NCBI GenBank assembly: GCA_029265335.1
Contig: JAJUJN010000183.1
Location: 1-5,121 of the forward strand
Origin: Alcaligenaceae bacterium
GTDB taxonomy: Bacteria; Pseudomonadota; Gammaproteobacteria; Burkholderiales; Burkholderiaceae_B
Direction of reading: 5' to 3'
DNA: 5,121 nucleotides
Shown piece after piece: positions 1 through 5,121 of this stretch (position 1 is the stretch's first letter; every line of letters begins with the position of its first letter). Under the pieces are notes generated by a model, which was not told where the DNA came from, made no database searches, and saw only the letters and a program-made list of their open reading frames with translations. The position numbers and the translations under genes were made by a program.

Positions 1-1197
1 ATGAGTCATGCGGTGATATTCATCGATCTCGATCGCTTTAACCTCGTAAACGACGTGGCGGGCCACGGCGCGGGGGATACGCTGTTGCAACAGGTGGCCG
101 TGCGTTTGCGCGAAGCTGCTGGACCGCGAGATTCCGTGGCTCGACTGGGCGGCGACGAGTTCGGGGTGCTGCTCTACGAACGTACGCTCGATGAGGCCCG
201 CGAGTGGGCCGAAGCTTTGTTGGTGCAACTCACCGGCGCCCCCTTCGTATGGCAGGGCCGAAAATTCGATGTGTCTGCCAGCGCCGGCGTAGCCGCCATC
301 GATCCCGGATGCCACGATGTGGCCAGCGTGATGACGCAGGCCGATGTGGCCTGCTATGCCGCCAAGCACTCGGGCCGCAACCGCGTCAGCGTGTATCACG
401 AGGAGGAAGGCGAGGCGCGTCGGCATCACCGTGAAGTGATGATGGTTTCCGACTTGCGCACCATACTGGATACCGACCGTTGTGTGCTGTATGCCCAGCG
501 CATTTTGCCGAGCACCGGAGGCGACGAACAGCGGTACGAGATGTTGGTGCGATTGATCGATGCCGACGGCCAAGAGTTGCCTCCCATGGCGGTGATTCCG
601 GCAGCTGAGCGCTACGATGCGATGGCGGTGGTGGATCGCTGGGTATTCGAGCACTGCCTGCTGGAACTGGGTGATCGGCTGGCGGGCCATCCCGAGGTGG
701 TTCTGCATGTGAATGTGTCGGCCAATTCGCTTAATGACCCCACATTCGTCGATCGCGTGCAAGCTCTGCTGCAGCAATCGCCTTTGGCGGCCGCGCAGGT
801 GGTGTTCGAAATCACCGAAACCGCGCTGGTGGAAAACCTCGAAGCGGCAGCCCGCGCCATTGCCCGACTGCGGCTCTTGGGCTGTGGGGTGGCGCTGGAT
901 GATTTTGGTACGGGGCTCAGCTCATTCAACTATCTGCGCGCCTTCAAGGTGGATTTCGTCAAGATCGATGGCAGCTTCATCGGTCGCATGAGCCACAGCG
1001 AGGTCGACCGCCACATCGTGCAAGCCATCTACGACGTCGCTTCGGCCGTCGGTGCGCGCACCATTGCCGAAGGCGTGGAAGACAGCGTTACCCTGGAAAT
1101 CGTGCGTCGGATGGGGGTGGACTACGTGCAGGGTTTTGGCCTGCATCGGCCAGAGCCCTGGTCCAGGCTGCTGACCCTCCTGCCCGAATTGCGGTAA
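1..1197 (+). CDS. GGDEF-EAL cyclic-di-GMP turnover protein (5' end cut by window)
   Basis: This is the C-terminal part of a bifunctional c-di-GMP enzyme. The GGDEF domain (about residues 1-132) makes c-di-GMP from two GTP, and the EAL domain (about 150-398) hydrolyses it to pGpG. In GGDEF the metal-binding D9, guanine-contacting N17 and D26 and an intact GGDEF motif (50-54) are present. The allosteric I-site RxxD expected at 41-44 reads GPRD, so its Arg is missing. In EAL the signature reads EML (E180), and N238, E270, D300/D301, K321, D323, E357 and Q377 match the known metal and catalytic positions, so phosphodiesterase activity looks intact. The usual LTGLxNR segment that precedes this first beta strand is absent. 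The ATG at base 1 is therefore probably an internal Met, and sensory domains likely lie upstream. TAA stop at 1195-1197. Whether net synthesis or breakdown dominates cannot be told. Confidence 0.95.
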   Translation: MSHAVIFIDLDRFNLVNDVAGHGAGDTLLQQVAVRLREAAGPRDSVARLGGDEFGVLLYERTLDEAREWAEALLVQLTGAPFVWQGRKFDVSASAGVAAIDPGCHDVASVMTQADVACYAAKHSGRNRVSVYHEEEGEARRHHREVMMVSDLRTILDTDRCVLYAQRILPSTGGDEQRYEMLVRLIDADGQELPPMAVIPAAERYDAMAVVDRWVFEHCLLELGDRLAGHPEVVLHVNVSANSLNDPTFVDRVQALLQQSPLAAAQVVFEITETALVENLEAAARAIARLRLLGCGVALDDFGTGLSSFNYLRAFKVDFVKIDGSFIGRMSHSEVDRHIVQAIYDVASAVGARTIAEGVEDSVTLEIVRRMGVDYVQGFGLHRPEPWSRLLTLLPELR

Positions 1198-1211
1198 CCT
1201 GAGGGTTTACC
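1193..1211 (+). other. Small hairpin over the GGDEF-EAL stop codon
   Basis: GGTAA (1193-1197) pairs with TTACC (1207-1211). CC (1198-1199) can pair with GG (1204-1205) around a TGAG loop, leaving T1206 bulged. The stem includes the stop codon. It is followed by CCCAAAAG and not a T-run, so it is not a proper intrinsic terminator; at most it is a 3'-end stabilising hairpin. Confidence 0.25.
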
Positions 1212-1241
1212 CCCAAAAGATGACGTTCTTGCAGCACTTGG

Positions 1242-1257
1242 CTGTGGAATGTCACAG
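1242..1257 (+). repeat. Inverted repeat just upstream of the gamma-glutamyltransferase-family start
   Basis: CTGTG (1242-1246) and CACAG (1253-1257) form a perfect 5-bp inverted repeat around GAATGT, ending 8 bases before the ATG at 1266. It occupies the place where a ribosome-binding site would sit, and I see no Shine-Dalgarno sequence there. It could be an RNA hairpin affecting translation, an operator half-site pair, or chance. A 5-bp repeat is weak evidence. Confidence 0.25.
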
Positions 1258-1265
1258 ATGGCATC

Positions 1266-2873
1266 ATGCCTTTCAACGATTGGAACAACCCTTACTCATC
1301 ACAGCGTCTGCCCGTTTTTGCGCGCAATGTGGTGGCAACGTCTCAGCCTTTGGCCTCGCAGGCTGGCTTGCGGGTTTTGGCGCAAGGTGGCAACGCGGTC
1401 GACGCGGCCATTGCCACGGCCGCCACCCTCACGCTGGTGGAGCCGGTCAGTAACGGTCTCGGCTCCGACGCCTTTGCCCTGATCTGGGACGGCTCACGTT
1501 TGCACGGCCTCAATGCGTCGGGGCCGGCGCCGGCCGCCTGGTGCCCCGAGTATTTTCAGAAACGTCATGGTGGCGTCATGCCCGAGCGCGGCTGGGACAG
1601 CGTGACGGTGCCGGGTGCAGTGGCTGGCTGGGCAGAAATGCATCAGCGTTTTGGTCGCCTCGATTTTGCCGCCGTGCTGGCGCCAGCCATCGAATATGCC
1701 GAGCGTGGTTTTGCCGTTTCGCCCATCGTGCAACGCAAATGGGCTGCTCAGGCCGAGAACCTGGGCGATCAGCCCGGGTTTGCGGAGCACTTCATGCCCT
1801 ATGGTCGTGTGCCCCAGGTAGGAGAACGTTTCGTGCTGCGCGATGCGGCAGCCACTTTGCAGCGCATCGCACAAAGCTACGGCCGCGATTTCTACGAAGG
1901 CGCCACCGCCCACAAGCTGGTGGCGCACGCTCAGGCACATGAAGCGGGCCTGAGCCCCGCCGATCTGCGCGACTACCAGCCAGAATGGGTGCAGCCTATC
2001 TCCCGCGATTATCGTGGCCACACCTTGCACGAAATCCCACCCAATGGTCAGGGTCTGGCTGCTCTCATCGCGCTTGGGCTACTCGATCATCTCGACATCA
2101 CCCAGCGACCGGTCGATCACCCCGCCACCCAGCACTTGCTCATCGAAGCCATGAAGCTGGCCTTTGCCGATGTTTACGCTCACGTCAGCGACCCGGCCTG
2201 GGCCCAAGTGCCGGCCAGCGAATTCCTGGATGATGCCTATCTGGCGGAAAGGGCCCGGCTGATCGACCCGCGCCATGCTCAAACCTTCAGCACGGGCAAG
2301 GCGCCCGCAGGCGGCACCGTCTATCTGGCCACTGCCGATCAACAAGGCATGATGGTGAGCTTCATTCAGTCGAATTTTCTGGGCTTCGGCTCGGGTGTGG
2401 TGGTGCCCGGCACCGGTGTCAGTTTGCAGAACCGGGGGCATGGCTTCGTGACCGAACCTGGTCATCCCAATCAGGTGGCGGGCGGCAAACGGCCCTTCCA
2501 CACCATCATCCCGGCTTTTCTCACGCGTCAGGGGGCTCCGCTCATGAGCTTTGGCGTGATGGGCGGCAATATGCAACCGCAGGGGCAAATTCAAACCCTG
2601 GTGCGCATGCTGGCATTTGGCCAGCAGCCGCAGGCAGCCTGTGACGCGCCCCGCTGGAAATGGAATGCAGGCCTGTGTTTGGAGGTGGAGCCGGGAATGT
2701 CGGCGCATGTGGTTGAGGGCTTGCAGGCTCGCGGCCACCAGCTGCACACCACCGAGCATGATTACCTCGACTTTGGCTCCGGTCAATTCATCTGGCGCCT
2801 GGGCGACCCCGCGCTCGAAGGGTATGTAGCGGCCTCGGATAGCCGCCGCGACGGCCACGCCGCTGGTTATTGA
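1266..2873 (+). CDS. Gamma-glutamyltransferase-family Ntn-hydrolase, cytoplasmic (YwrD-like)
   Basis: The 535-residue protein belongs to the gamma-glutamyltranspeptidase family, whose members self-cleave before a Thr that becomes the N-terminal nucleophile. The fold start (VVATSQPLAS at 22-31, QGGNAVDAA at 40-48) and the EPVSNGLGSD segment (59-68) are typical. T351 in GGTVYLATAD aligns with the E. coli nucleophile T391, which predicts subunits of about 350 and 185 residues. There is no signal peptide, unlike classical periplasmic GGT. The classical substrate-binding residues are not kept: NASGPAP has Pro87 where the carboxylate-binding Arg is expected, LQNRGHGF replaces the LNNxxDDF-type segment, and RPFHTIIP and GVMGGNMQPQGQ replace the SS and SPGG segments. 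This fits a YwrD-like branch of unknown substrate, so glutathione should not be assumed. ATG 1266 is the only ATG before the conserved core, since an in-frame TGA lies at 1221. No clear Shine-Dalgarno precedes it. Confidence 0.92.
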   Translation: MPFNDWNNPYSSQRLPVFARNVVATSQPLASQAGLRVLAQGGNAVDAAIATAATLTLVEPVSNGLGSDAFALIWDGSRLHGLNASGPAPAAWCPEYFQKRHGGVMPERGWDSVTVPGAVAGWAEMHQRFGRLDFAAVLAPAIEYAERGFAVSPIVQRKWAAQAENLGDQPGFAEHFMPYGRVPQVGERFVLRDAAATLQRIAQSYGRDFYEGATAHKLVAHAQAHEAGLSPADLRDYQPEWVQPISRDYRGHTLHEIPPNGQGLAALIALGLLDHLDITQRPVDHPATQHLLIEAMKLAFADVYAHVSDPAWAQVPASEFLDDAYLAERARLIDPRHAQTFSTGKAPAGGTVYLATADQQGMMVSFIQSNFLGFGSGVVVPGTGVSLQNRGHGFVTEPGHPNQVAGGKRPFHTIIPAFLTRQGAPLMSFGVMGGNMQPQGQIQTLVRMLAFGQQPQAACDAPRWKWNAGLCLEVEPGMSAHVVEGLQARGHQLHTTEHDYLDFGSGQFIWRLGDPALEGYVAASDSRRDGHAAGY

Positions 2874-2916
2874 TACGCTGGCCTTTGAGTTCGTGTTACA
2901 CCGCCTTTCTTCGTTC

Positions 2917-2920
2917 AGGA
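2917..2920 (+). promoter_or_regulatory. Ribosome-binding site of the dehydrogenase gene
   Basis: AGGA lies 6 bases before ATG 2927. This spacing decides the start. A longer frame from TTG 2870 overlaps the preceding stop codon, would add 19 residues unlike this family's N-terminus, and has no comparable site. Confidence 0.7.
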
Positions 2921-2926
2921 ATCAAC

Positions 2927-3841
2927 ATGGCAGAAATGAATGCTCCACGCTCCGATTCTGCGGGATCGGGCTTGCGCGTCGCCTTTCTCGGCCTGGGTGT
3001 CATGGGCTACCCCATGGCGCGCCACCTGGCCCAGGCAGGCCACGAAGTCTGTGTATATAACCGCACCGCGTCCCGCGCTCAGGCATGGGCGAAAGAAATG
3101 GCGGAATATCGGATTGCGCCGCCTGCGGCTACCCCGCGGGAGGCAGCAGCAGGCGCTCAGGCCGTGTTCATGTGCGTAGGCAACGATAGCGATGTTCGTG
3201 AGGTGGTCTGTGGCGAACACGGAGCCCTGGCCGGCATGCAAGCTGGCAGCGTTCTCGTCGACCACACCACCGCTTCGGCCAGTCTGGCGCGTGAACTGGC
3301 CAACCTGGCCGCCGCCCAGAACGTGGGCTTTGTGGATGCACCGGTATCGGGCGGCCAGTCTGGCGCCGAAAACGGTGTGCTGACGGTGATGTGTGGCGGC
3401 AAGCCCGAGCACTTCGCCCACACGGAAGCTCTCATGACCAGCTACGCCCGGGCGGTCACGCTATTGGGCGATGTGGGCGCGGGTCAGTTGGCGAAAATGG
3501 TCAATCAGATCTGCGTGGCCGGCGTGGTGCAGGGCCTGGCCGAAGGCCTCGCGTTTGGCCAGGCGGCAGGGCTCGACATGACGCGTGTGCTGGAGGTCAT
3601 CAGCAAGGGTGCAGCGCAAAGCTGGCAGATGGAGCAGCGCGGCCCCACCATGATCGCCGACGAGTTCGACTTTGGTTTTGCCGTAGATTGGATGCGCAAG
3701 GATCTGGGGCTGGTGTTGGATGAAGCTCGGCAGAACGGCGCGCGTTTGCCGCTTACCGCACTGATCGATCAGTTCTACGCCGACATCCAGAATATGGGTG
3801 GTGGCCGCTGGGATACATCCAGCCTGATCCGGCGGCTATGA
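2927..3841 (+). CDS. NAD(P)-dependent beta-hydroxyacid dehydrogenase (3-hydroxyisobutyrate dehydrogenase family)
   Basis: This 304-residue cytoplasmic oxidoreductase is of normal family length. The N-terminal Rossmann domain starts with VAFLGLGVMGYPMA (18-31, dinucleotide-binding GxGxMG at 22-27). After the second strand comes YNRT (44-47), whose Arg suggests, as inference, NADP preference. The substrate loop DAPVSGG (137-143) precedes the all-helical C-terminal domain. The catalytic Lys is K190 in GQLAKMVNQ, the KxxNQ form seen in tartronate-semialdehyde reductases, and a late WMRKDLGL segment also fits. Members reversibly oxidise 3-hydroxyisobutyrate, tartronate semialdehyde/glycerate or related hydroxyacids. 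The sequence does not fix which, so no symbol is given. It lies 53 bases after the gamma-glutamyltransferase homologue on the same strand with no terminator seen between, so co-transcription is likely. No shared pathway is evident. Confidence 0.93.
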   Translation: MAEMNAPRSDSAGSGLRVAFLGLGVMGYPMARHLAQAGHEVCVYNRTASRAQAWAKEMAEYRIAPPAATPREAAAGAQAVFMCVGNDSDVREVVCGEHGALAGMQAGSVLVDHTTASASLARELANLAAAQNVGFVDAPVSGGQSGAENGVLTVMCGGKPEHFAHTEALMTSYARAVTLLGDVGAGQLAKMVNQICVAGVVQGLAEGLAFGQAAGLDMTRVLEVISKGAAQSWQMEQRGPTMIADEFDFGFAVDWMRKDLGLVLDEARQNGARLPLTALIDQFYADIQNMGGGRWDTSSLIRRL

Positions 3842-3874
3842 TGACGCTAACCCCGACTCTGCAACGATCTGGTT

Positions 3875-3880
3875 TACGAT
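3875..3880 (+). promoter_or_regulatory. Candidate -10 element for the coiled-coil gene/zapA/6S cassette
   Basis: TACGAT matches four of six bases of the sigma70 -10 consensus and sits 6 bases before ATG 3887, so a typical transcription start would fall on or next to the start codon. The -35 region is poor: CCGACT at 3853-3858, with a 16-base spacer, keeps only the central GAC. The call is tentative. Confidence 0.3.
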
Positions 3881-3886
3881 AACGAC

Positions 3887-4159
3887 ATGCTGCAAGATCT
3901 GGATCAACTCGCCACCCGTCTGGAGCGGCTGGCCGAGCACCTCGATACCCTCGACGCTCAACGAAACGACCTCGCACGCCGCCTCGCGCGCGCCGAAGCC
4001 GAAAACCAGCGTTTGCGCGCCTTGCTTGCCCTGGCTCGCGACCGCGTCGACCAGGTGCTGAACCGGCTGCCCAACCCCGACCCAACCCCCGAGGCCGACA
4101 CCCCCAACATCGCCCCGTCGTCTCAACCGCCAGTGGAGCCCGACCATGGAACGGCTTGA
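3887..4159 (+). CDS. Small coiled-coil protein upstream of zapA (TIGR02449 / ZapB-like)
   Basis: The protein has 90 residues. Residues 1-62 are a continuous heptad-patterned helix rich in Leu, Arg, Glu and Ala, ending in ARDRVDQVLNRLP (50-62). This resembles the ArsRVExMIxRL ending I recall for TIGR02449 proteins encoded beside zapA. Residues 63-90 form a disordered Pro/Asp/Thr tail. By analogy with ZapB it probably bundles with ZapA at the FtsZ ring, but this is inferred from coiled-coil form and gene position, not from a catalytic motif. The stop TGA (4157-4159) lies 14 bases inside zapA, which points to translational coupling. No Shine-Dalgarno is visible before ATG 3887 (see the leaderless-start finding). 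It could equally be called a hypothetical coiled-coil protein. Confidence 0.82.
   Translation: MLQDLDQLATRLERLAEHLDTLDAQRNDLARRLARAEAENQRLRALLALARDRVDQVLNRLPNPDPTPEADTPNIAPSSQPPVEPDHGTA
4135..4138 (+). promoter_or_regulatory. Ribosome-binding site of zapA
   Basis: GGAG lies 7 bases before ATG 4146, inside the end of the upstream coiled-coil gene. It supports this start and independent or coupled initiation of zapA. Confidence 0.65.
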
Positions 4160-4490
4160 CGTCACCATTCTCGAACGCGAGTTTTCGTTCGCCTGCACGC
4201 CCGAGGGGCGCGATACCCTGCAGGCCGCCGCCCAGCAGGTCGATCGCATCATGCGCAATCTGCGGCAACAGGCCAAAGCCGGCACCAGTTTCGAGCGCAT
4301 CGCCGTCATGGCCGCGGTCCAGCTCGCCGTTGAACTGTTGTCTACGCCCCTGAGCGAAGGCGGGCAGGGCGAGTTTGCACTTGGCGATTACCAGCGTAAA
4401 ATTGAGGCCATGCAGCAGTTGCTCGACAACATCTTCGAACGTCACAATGTGGCAGCCGATGCCACCGCAACTGCCTCCACTCCCAACTGA
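4146..4490 (+). CDS. zapA: Cell division protein ZapA
   Basis: The 114-residue protein has the normal ZapA length. It begins with the beta-hairpin segment RLDVTILEREFSFACTPEG (3-21), followed by the helix with LQAAAQQVDRIMRNLR (25-40). The central FERIAVMAAVQLAVELL (49-65) matches the family pattern eRIAVMaALNla-EL. The remainder is the long C-terminal helix used for coiled-coil tetramerisation, ending at about residue 100 in a short Ala/Thr tail. ZapA is a cytoplasmic FtsZ-binding protein that cross-links protofilaments and stabilises the Z-ring. It overlaps the upstream coiled-coil gene by 14 bases, consistent with a two-gene division operon. The 6S RNA gene follows about 55 bases downstream; zapA next to ssrS is a known arrangement in proteobacteria, including E. 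coli. Confidence 0.95.
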   Translation: MERLDVTILEREFSFACTPEGRDTLQAAAQQVDRIMRNLRQQAKAGTSFERIAVMAAVQLAVELLSTPLSEGGQGEFALGDYQRKIEAMQQLLDNIFERHNVAADATATASTPN

Positions 4491-4501
4491 TGTTGGGTAG
4501 T
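4479..4501 (+). other. Hairpin spanning the zapA stop codon
   Basis: CCCAAC (4482-4487) pairs with GTTGGG (4492-4497) around TGAT. With T4498 bulged, ACT (4479-4481) extends the stem to AGT (4499-4501). The stop codon is in the stem/loop. No T-run follows, so transcription probably continues toward the 6S gene. It may mark an RNA processing or decay boundary. Confidence 0.4.
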
Positions 4502-4518
4502 GCTTGGAATTCGAACAC

Positions 4519-4535
4519 ACCGCCGCAAGGGCGGT
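4519..4535 (+). other. Hairpin in the zapA-6S gap
   Basis: ACCGCC (4519-4524) and GGCGGT (4530-4535) form a 6-bp perfect stem around GCAAG. The next bases are AGGTTCAACC with no T-run, so it is not an intrinsic terminator. It lies where a 6S promoter would be expected. TAGGTT (4535-4540) is the only -10-like hexamer near the predicted 6S start, and it is poor. Confidence 0.35.
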
Positions 4536-4545
4536 AGGTTCAACC

Positions 4546-4725
4546 GCTTTCCCTGCGGTGCTCGATACTGGCCATATTTCCTGTTCCAATATCCTGGCAC
4601 CGGTTGCGGAATTATTCTCGTGATGGCGCGATTGCTCCTTGAGAGCGAACCCGATTCACGAGTGCCTGCGACCACTTGAACCTGAAGGGTTCAGGATGCC
4701 GGCCAAACGACACAGGCGGGGATTC
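4546..4725 (+). ncRNA. ssrS: 6S RNA
   Basis: The region folds like 6S RNA, the sigma70-holoenzyme-binding regulator that mimics an open promoter. The closing stem pairs CCCTGC (4551-4556) with GCGGGG (4716-4721), GTG (4558-4560) with CAC (4711-4713), TCG (4562-4564) with CGA (4708-4710), and TGGCC (4569-4573) with GGCCA (4701-4705). A large central bubble follows (4574-4601 and 4674-4700). Its 3' side holds the hallmark hairpin CTTGAACC/GGTTCAGG (4675-4682 with 4688-4695). The apical arm pairs GGTTGCGG (4602-4609) with CTGCGACC (4666-4673, one G-U each at 4605 and 4608), CTCGTGA (4617-4623) with TCACGAG (4656-4662), and GCTC (4634-4637) with GAGC (4643-4646). The length, about 180 bases, and the place after zapA also fit. 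Both ends are estimates, good to several bases. Confidence 0.92.
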
Positions 4726-4731
4726 TTCTTC

Positions 4732-4763
4732 ACAGCCTGGCATGCACATGCCAGGCTGTTTTT
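4732..4763 (+). terminator. Intrinsic terminator of the 6S RNA transcript
   Basis: ACAGCCTGGCATG (4732-4744) is perfectly complementary to CATGCCAGGCTGT (4747-4759). This gives up to 13 bp with a tiny CA loop, so the innermost pairs are probably open. Five T residues (4759-4763) follow. The strand-specific T-run shows termination of rightward transcription; no equivalent T-run serves the leftward gene. Confidence 0.9.
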
Positions 4764-4896
4764 CGTGGTTTATGCGGGCCGCGCCATTTCCCACAATGCC
4801 TGCCAGGGCATCAGGCCGAGCTGGCCCCGCCAGGAGCAGCCGCCTGTCACTCAGGCTCCAACGCCCCCGGCCGGGTTACCGCAGGATGGGTGTGGG
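4764..4896. other. Non-coding gap between convergent 6S RNA and MarR genes
   Basis: No supported gene lies here. Short inverted repeats are present: ATGCC (4796-4800) with GGCAT (4807-4811), GGCC repeated at 4814-4817 and 4823-4826, and CCCGG/CCGGG (4866-4875). The last is 21 bases past the MarR stop on the - strand and is the nearest candidate for a 3'-end structure there, but it lacks a T-run. Any leftward terminator is therefore weak or factor-dependent. Confidence 0.5.
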
Positions 4897-5121
4897 TTAC
4901 TTCGACTCCGGGGCGTCGTTGTCATCCCAGATGTCGGCGCCCAGGGTGTGTGGCGTACCCATGAGCACTTGCAAGGTGTCGAGAAAGGCCTCGGCCTGGG
5001 CTTCGCTCAGCGGGGCCAGCACCGAAGCCTGATGCTGGAGCGCCTGCCTGCAGAGCTTATCGGCCAGTTCGCGGCCGCGCTCGGTGAGCTGCACCCGCGT
5101 TTGCCGACGATCATCTTCTTC
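4897..5121 (-). CDS. MarR-family transcriptional regulator (C-terminal part)
   Basis: Seventy-four residues are visible, reading leftward from the window edge to the TAA at 4899-4897. The first residues, EEDDRRQTRVQLTERGREL, match the beta-wing and following helix of the MarR winged-helix domain (pattern DrRxxxvxLTxkGrxl). The Asp-Arg of the wing normally contacts the DNA backbone and minor groove. The rest (QALQHQASVLAPLSEAQAEA and on) is the long C-terminal helix pair used for dimerisation, ending in an acidic tail. The GTG at 5094-5092 is internal to the wing and not a start, because the frame stays open and conserved to the edge. The N-terminal half, including the recognition helix, lies outside, so ligand and target cannot be judged. 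Confidence 0.88.
   Translation of the reverse strand, partial: EEDDRRQTRVQLTERGRELADKLCRQALQHQASVLAPLSEAQAEAFLDTLQVLMGTPHTLGADIWDDNDAPESK

Noticed and set aside
1..3. ATG at base 1 as the true start of the GGDEF-EAL gene
   Set aside because: The usual LTGLxNR segment and preceding helix of the GGDEF domain are missing, so this is more likely an internal Met at the window edge.
1193..1220. Intrinsic terminator after the GGDEF-EAL gene
   Set aside because: The hairpin is short and followed by CCCAAAAG rather than T residues.
1243..1256. CRP/FNR-type operator at TGTG...CACA
   Set aside because: The spacing is wrong: TGTGG and TCACA are separated by 4 bases, while the CRP consensus TGTGA-N6-TCACA needs 6. 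Its position next to the start codon is also atypical.
2079..2858. Long open frame of 259 codons on the - strand, plus another at 1494-2030
   Set aside because: Both lie opposite the well-supported gamma-glutamyltransferase-family gene, and their compositions look like shadows of GC-rich coding sequence with no recognisable domain.
2870..2926. TTG 2870 as start of the dehydrogenase
   Set aside because: It overlaps the upstream stop and has no ribosome-binding site, whereas ATG 2927 has AGGA at the right distance and fits the family N-terminus.
3753..4589. Open frame of 278 codons on the - strand
   Set aside because: It runs antisense to the dehydrogenase end, the coiled-coil gene, zapA and the start of the 6S RNA, and shows no family features.
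4676..5032. Open frame of 118 codons on the + strand
   Set aside because: It begins inside the 6S RNA, crosses the terminator, and ends antisense to the MarR gene.
5092..5094. GTG as start of the MarR-like protein
   Set aside because: The conserved wing residues DRRQTR lie upstream in the same open frame up to the window edge, so the gene continues beyond it.

Overview
The window is a GC-rich, densely coded stretch of ordinary chromosome. It most likely comes from a betaproteobacterium of the order Burkholderiales, probably Alcaligenaceae-like. That placement is an inference from three things: the order small coiled-coil gene - zapA - 6S RNA, the look of the 6S RNA, and the general protein styles. 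I see no mobile element, CRISPR array, tRNA or rRNA.

Layout on the + strand. Positions 1-1197 hold the C-terminal part of a GGDEF-EAL cyclic-di-GMP protein, cut by the window edge. After a 68-base gap come two metabolic genes in tandem. The first (1266-2873) is a gamma-glutamyltransferase-family Ntn-hydrolase without a signal peptide. The second (2927-3841) is a beta-hydroxyacid dehydrogenase of the 3-hydroxyisobutyrate/tartronate-semialdehyde reductase family. They are 53 bases apart and may be co-transcribed, but nothing shows a shared pathway.

The next block is a cell-division and RNA cassette. A 90-residue coiled-coil protein (ZapB-like, TIGR02449 type; 3887-4159) overlaps zapA (4146-4490) by 14 bases. 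The 6S RNA gene ssrS (about 4546-4725) follows and ends at a strong intrinsic terminator (4732-4763). The coiled-coil protein and ZapA are expected to act together at the FtsZ ring. 6S RNA binds the sigma70-type RNA polymerase holoenzyme and dampens transcription in slow growth.

On the - strand, 5121 down to 4897 is the C-terminal end of a MarR-family regulator, cut by the right edge. It converges on the 6S terminator across a 133-base non-coding gap.

The best candidates for a second look are the 6S RNA with its foldable duplex and possible competing hairpin, a possible leaderless start of the coiled-coil gene, the non-classical active site of the gamma-glutamyltransferase homologue, and the lost I-site in the GGDEF domain. 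I found no convincing previously undescribed system.
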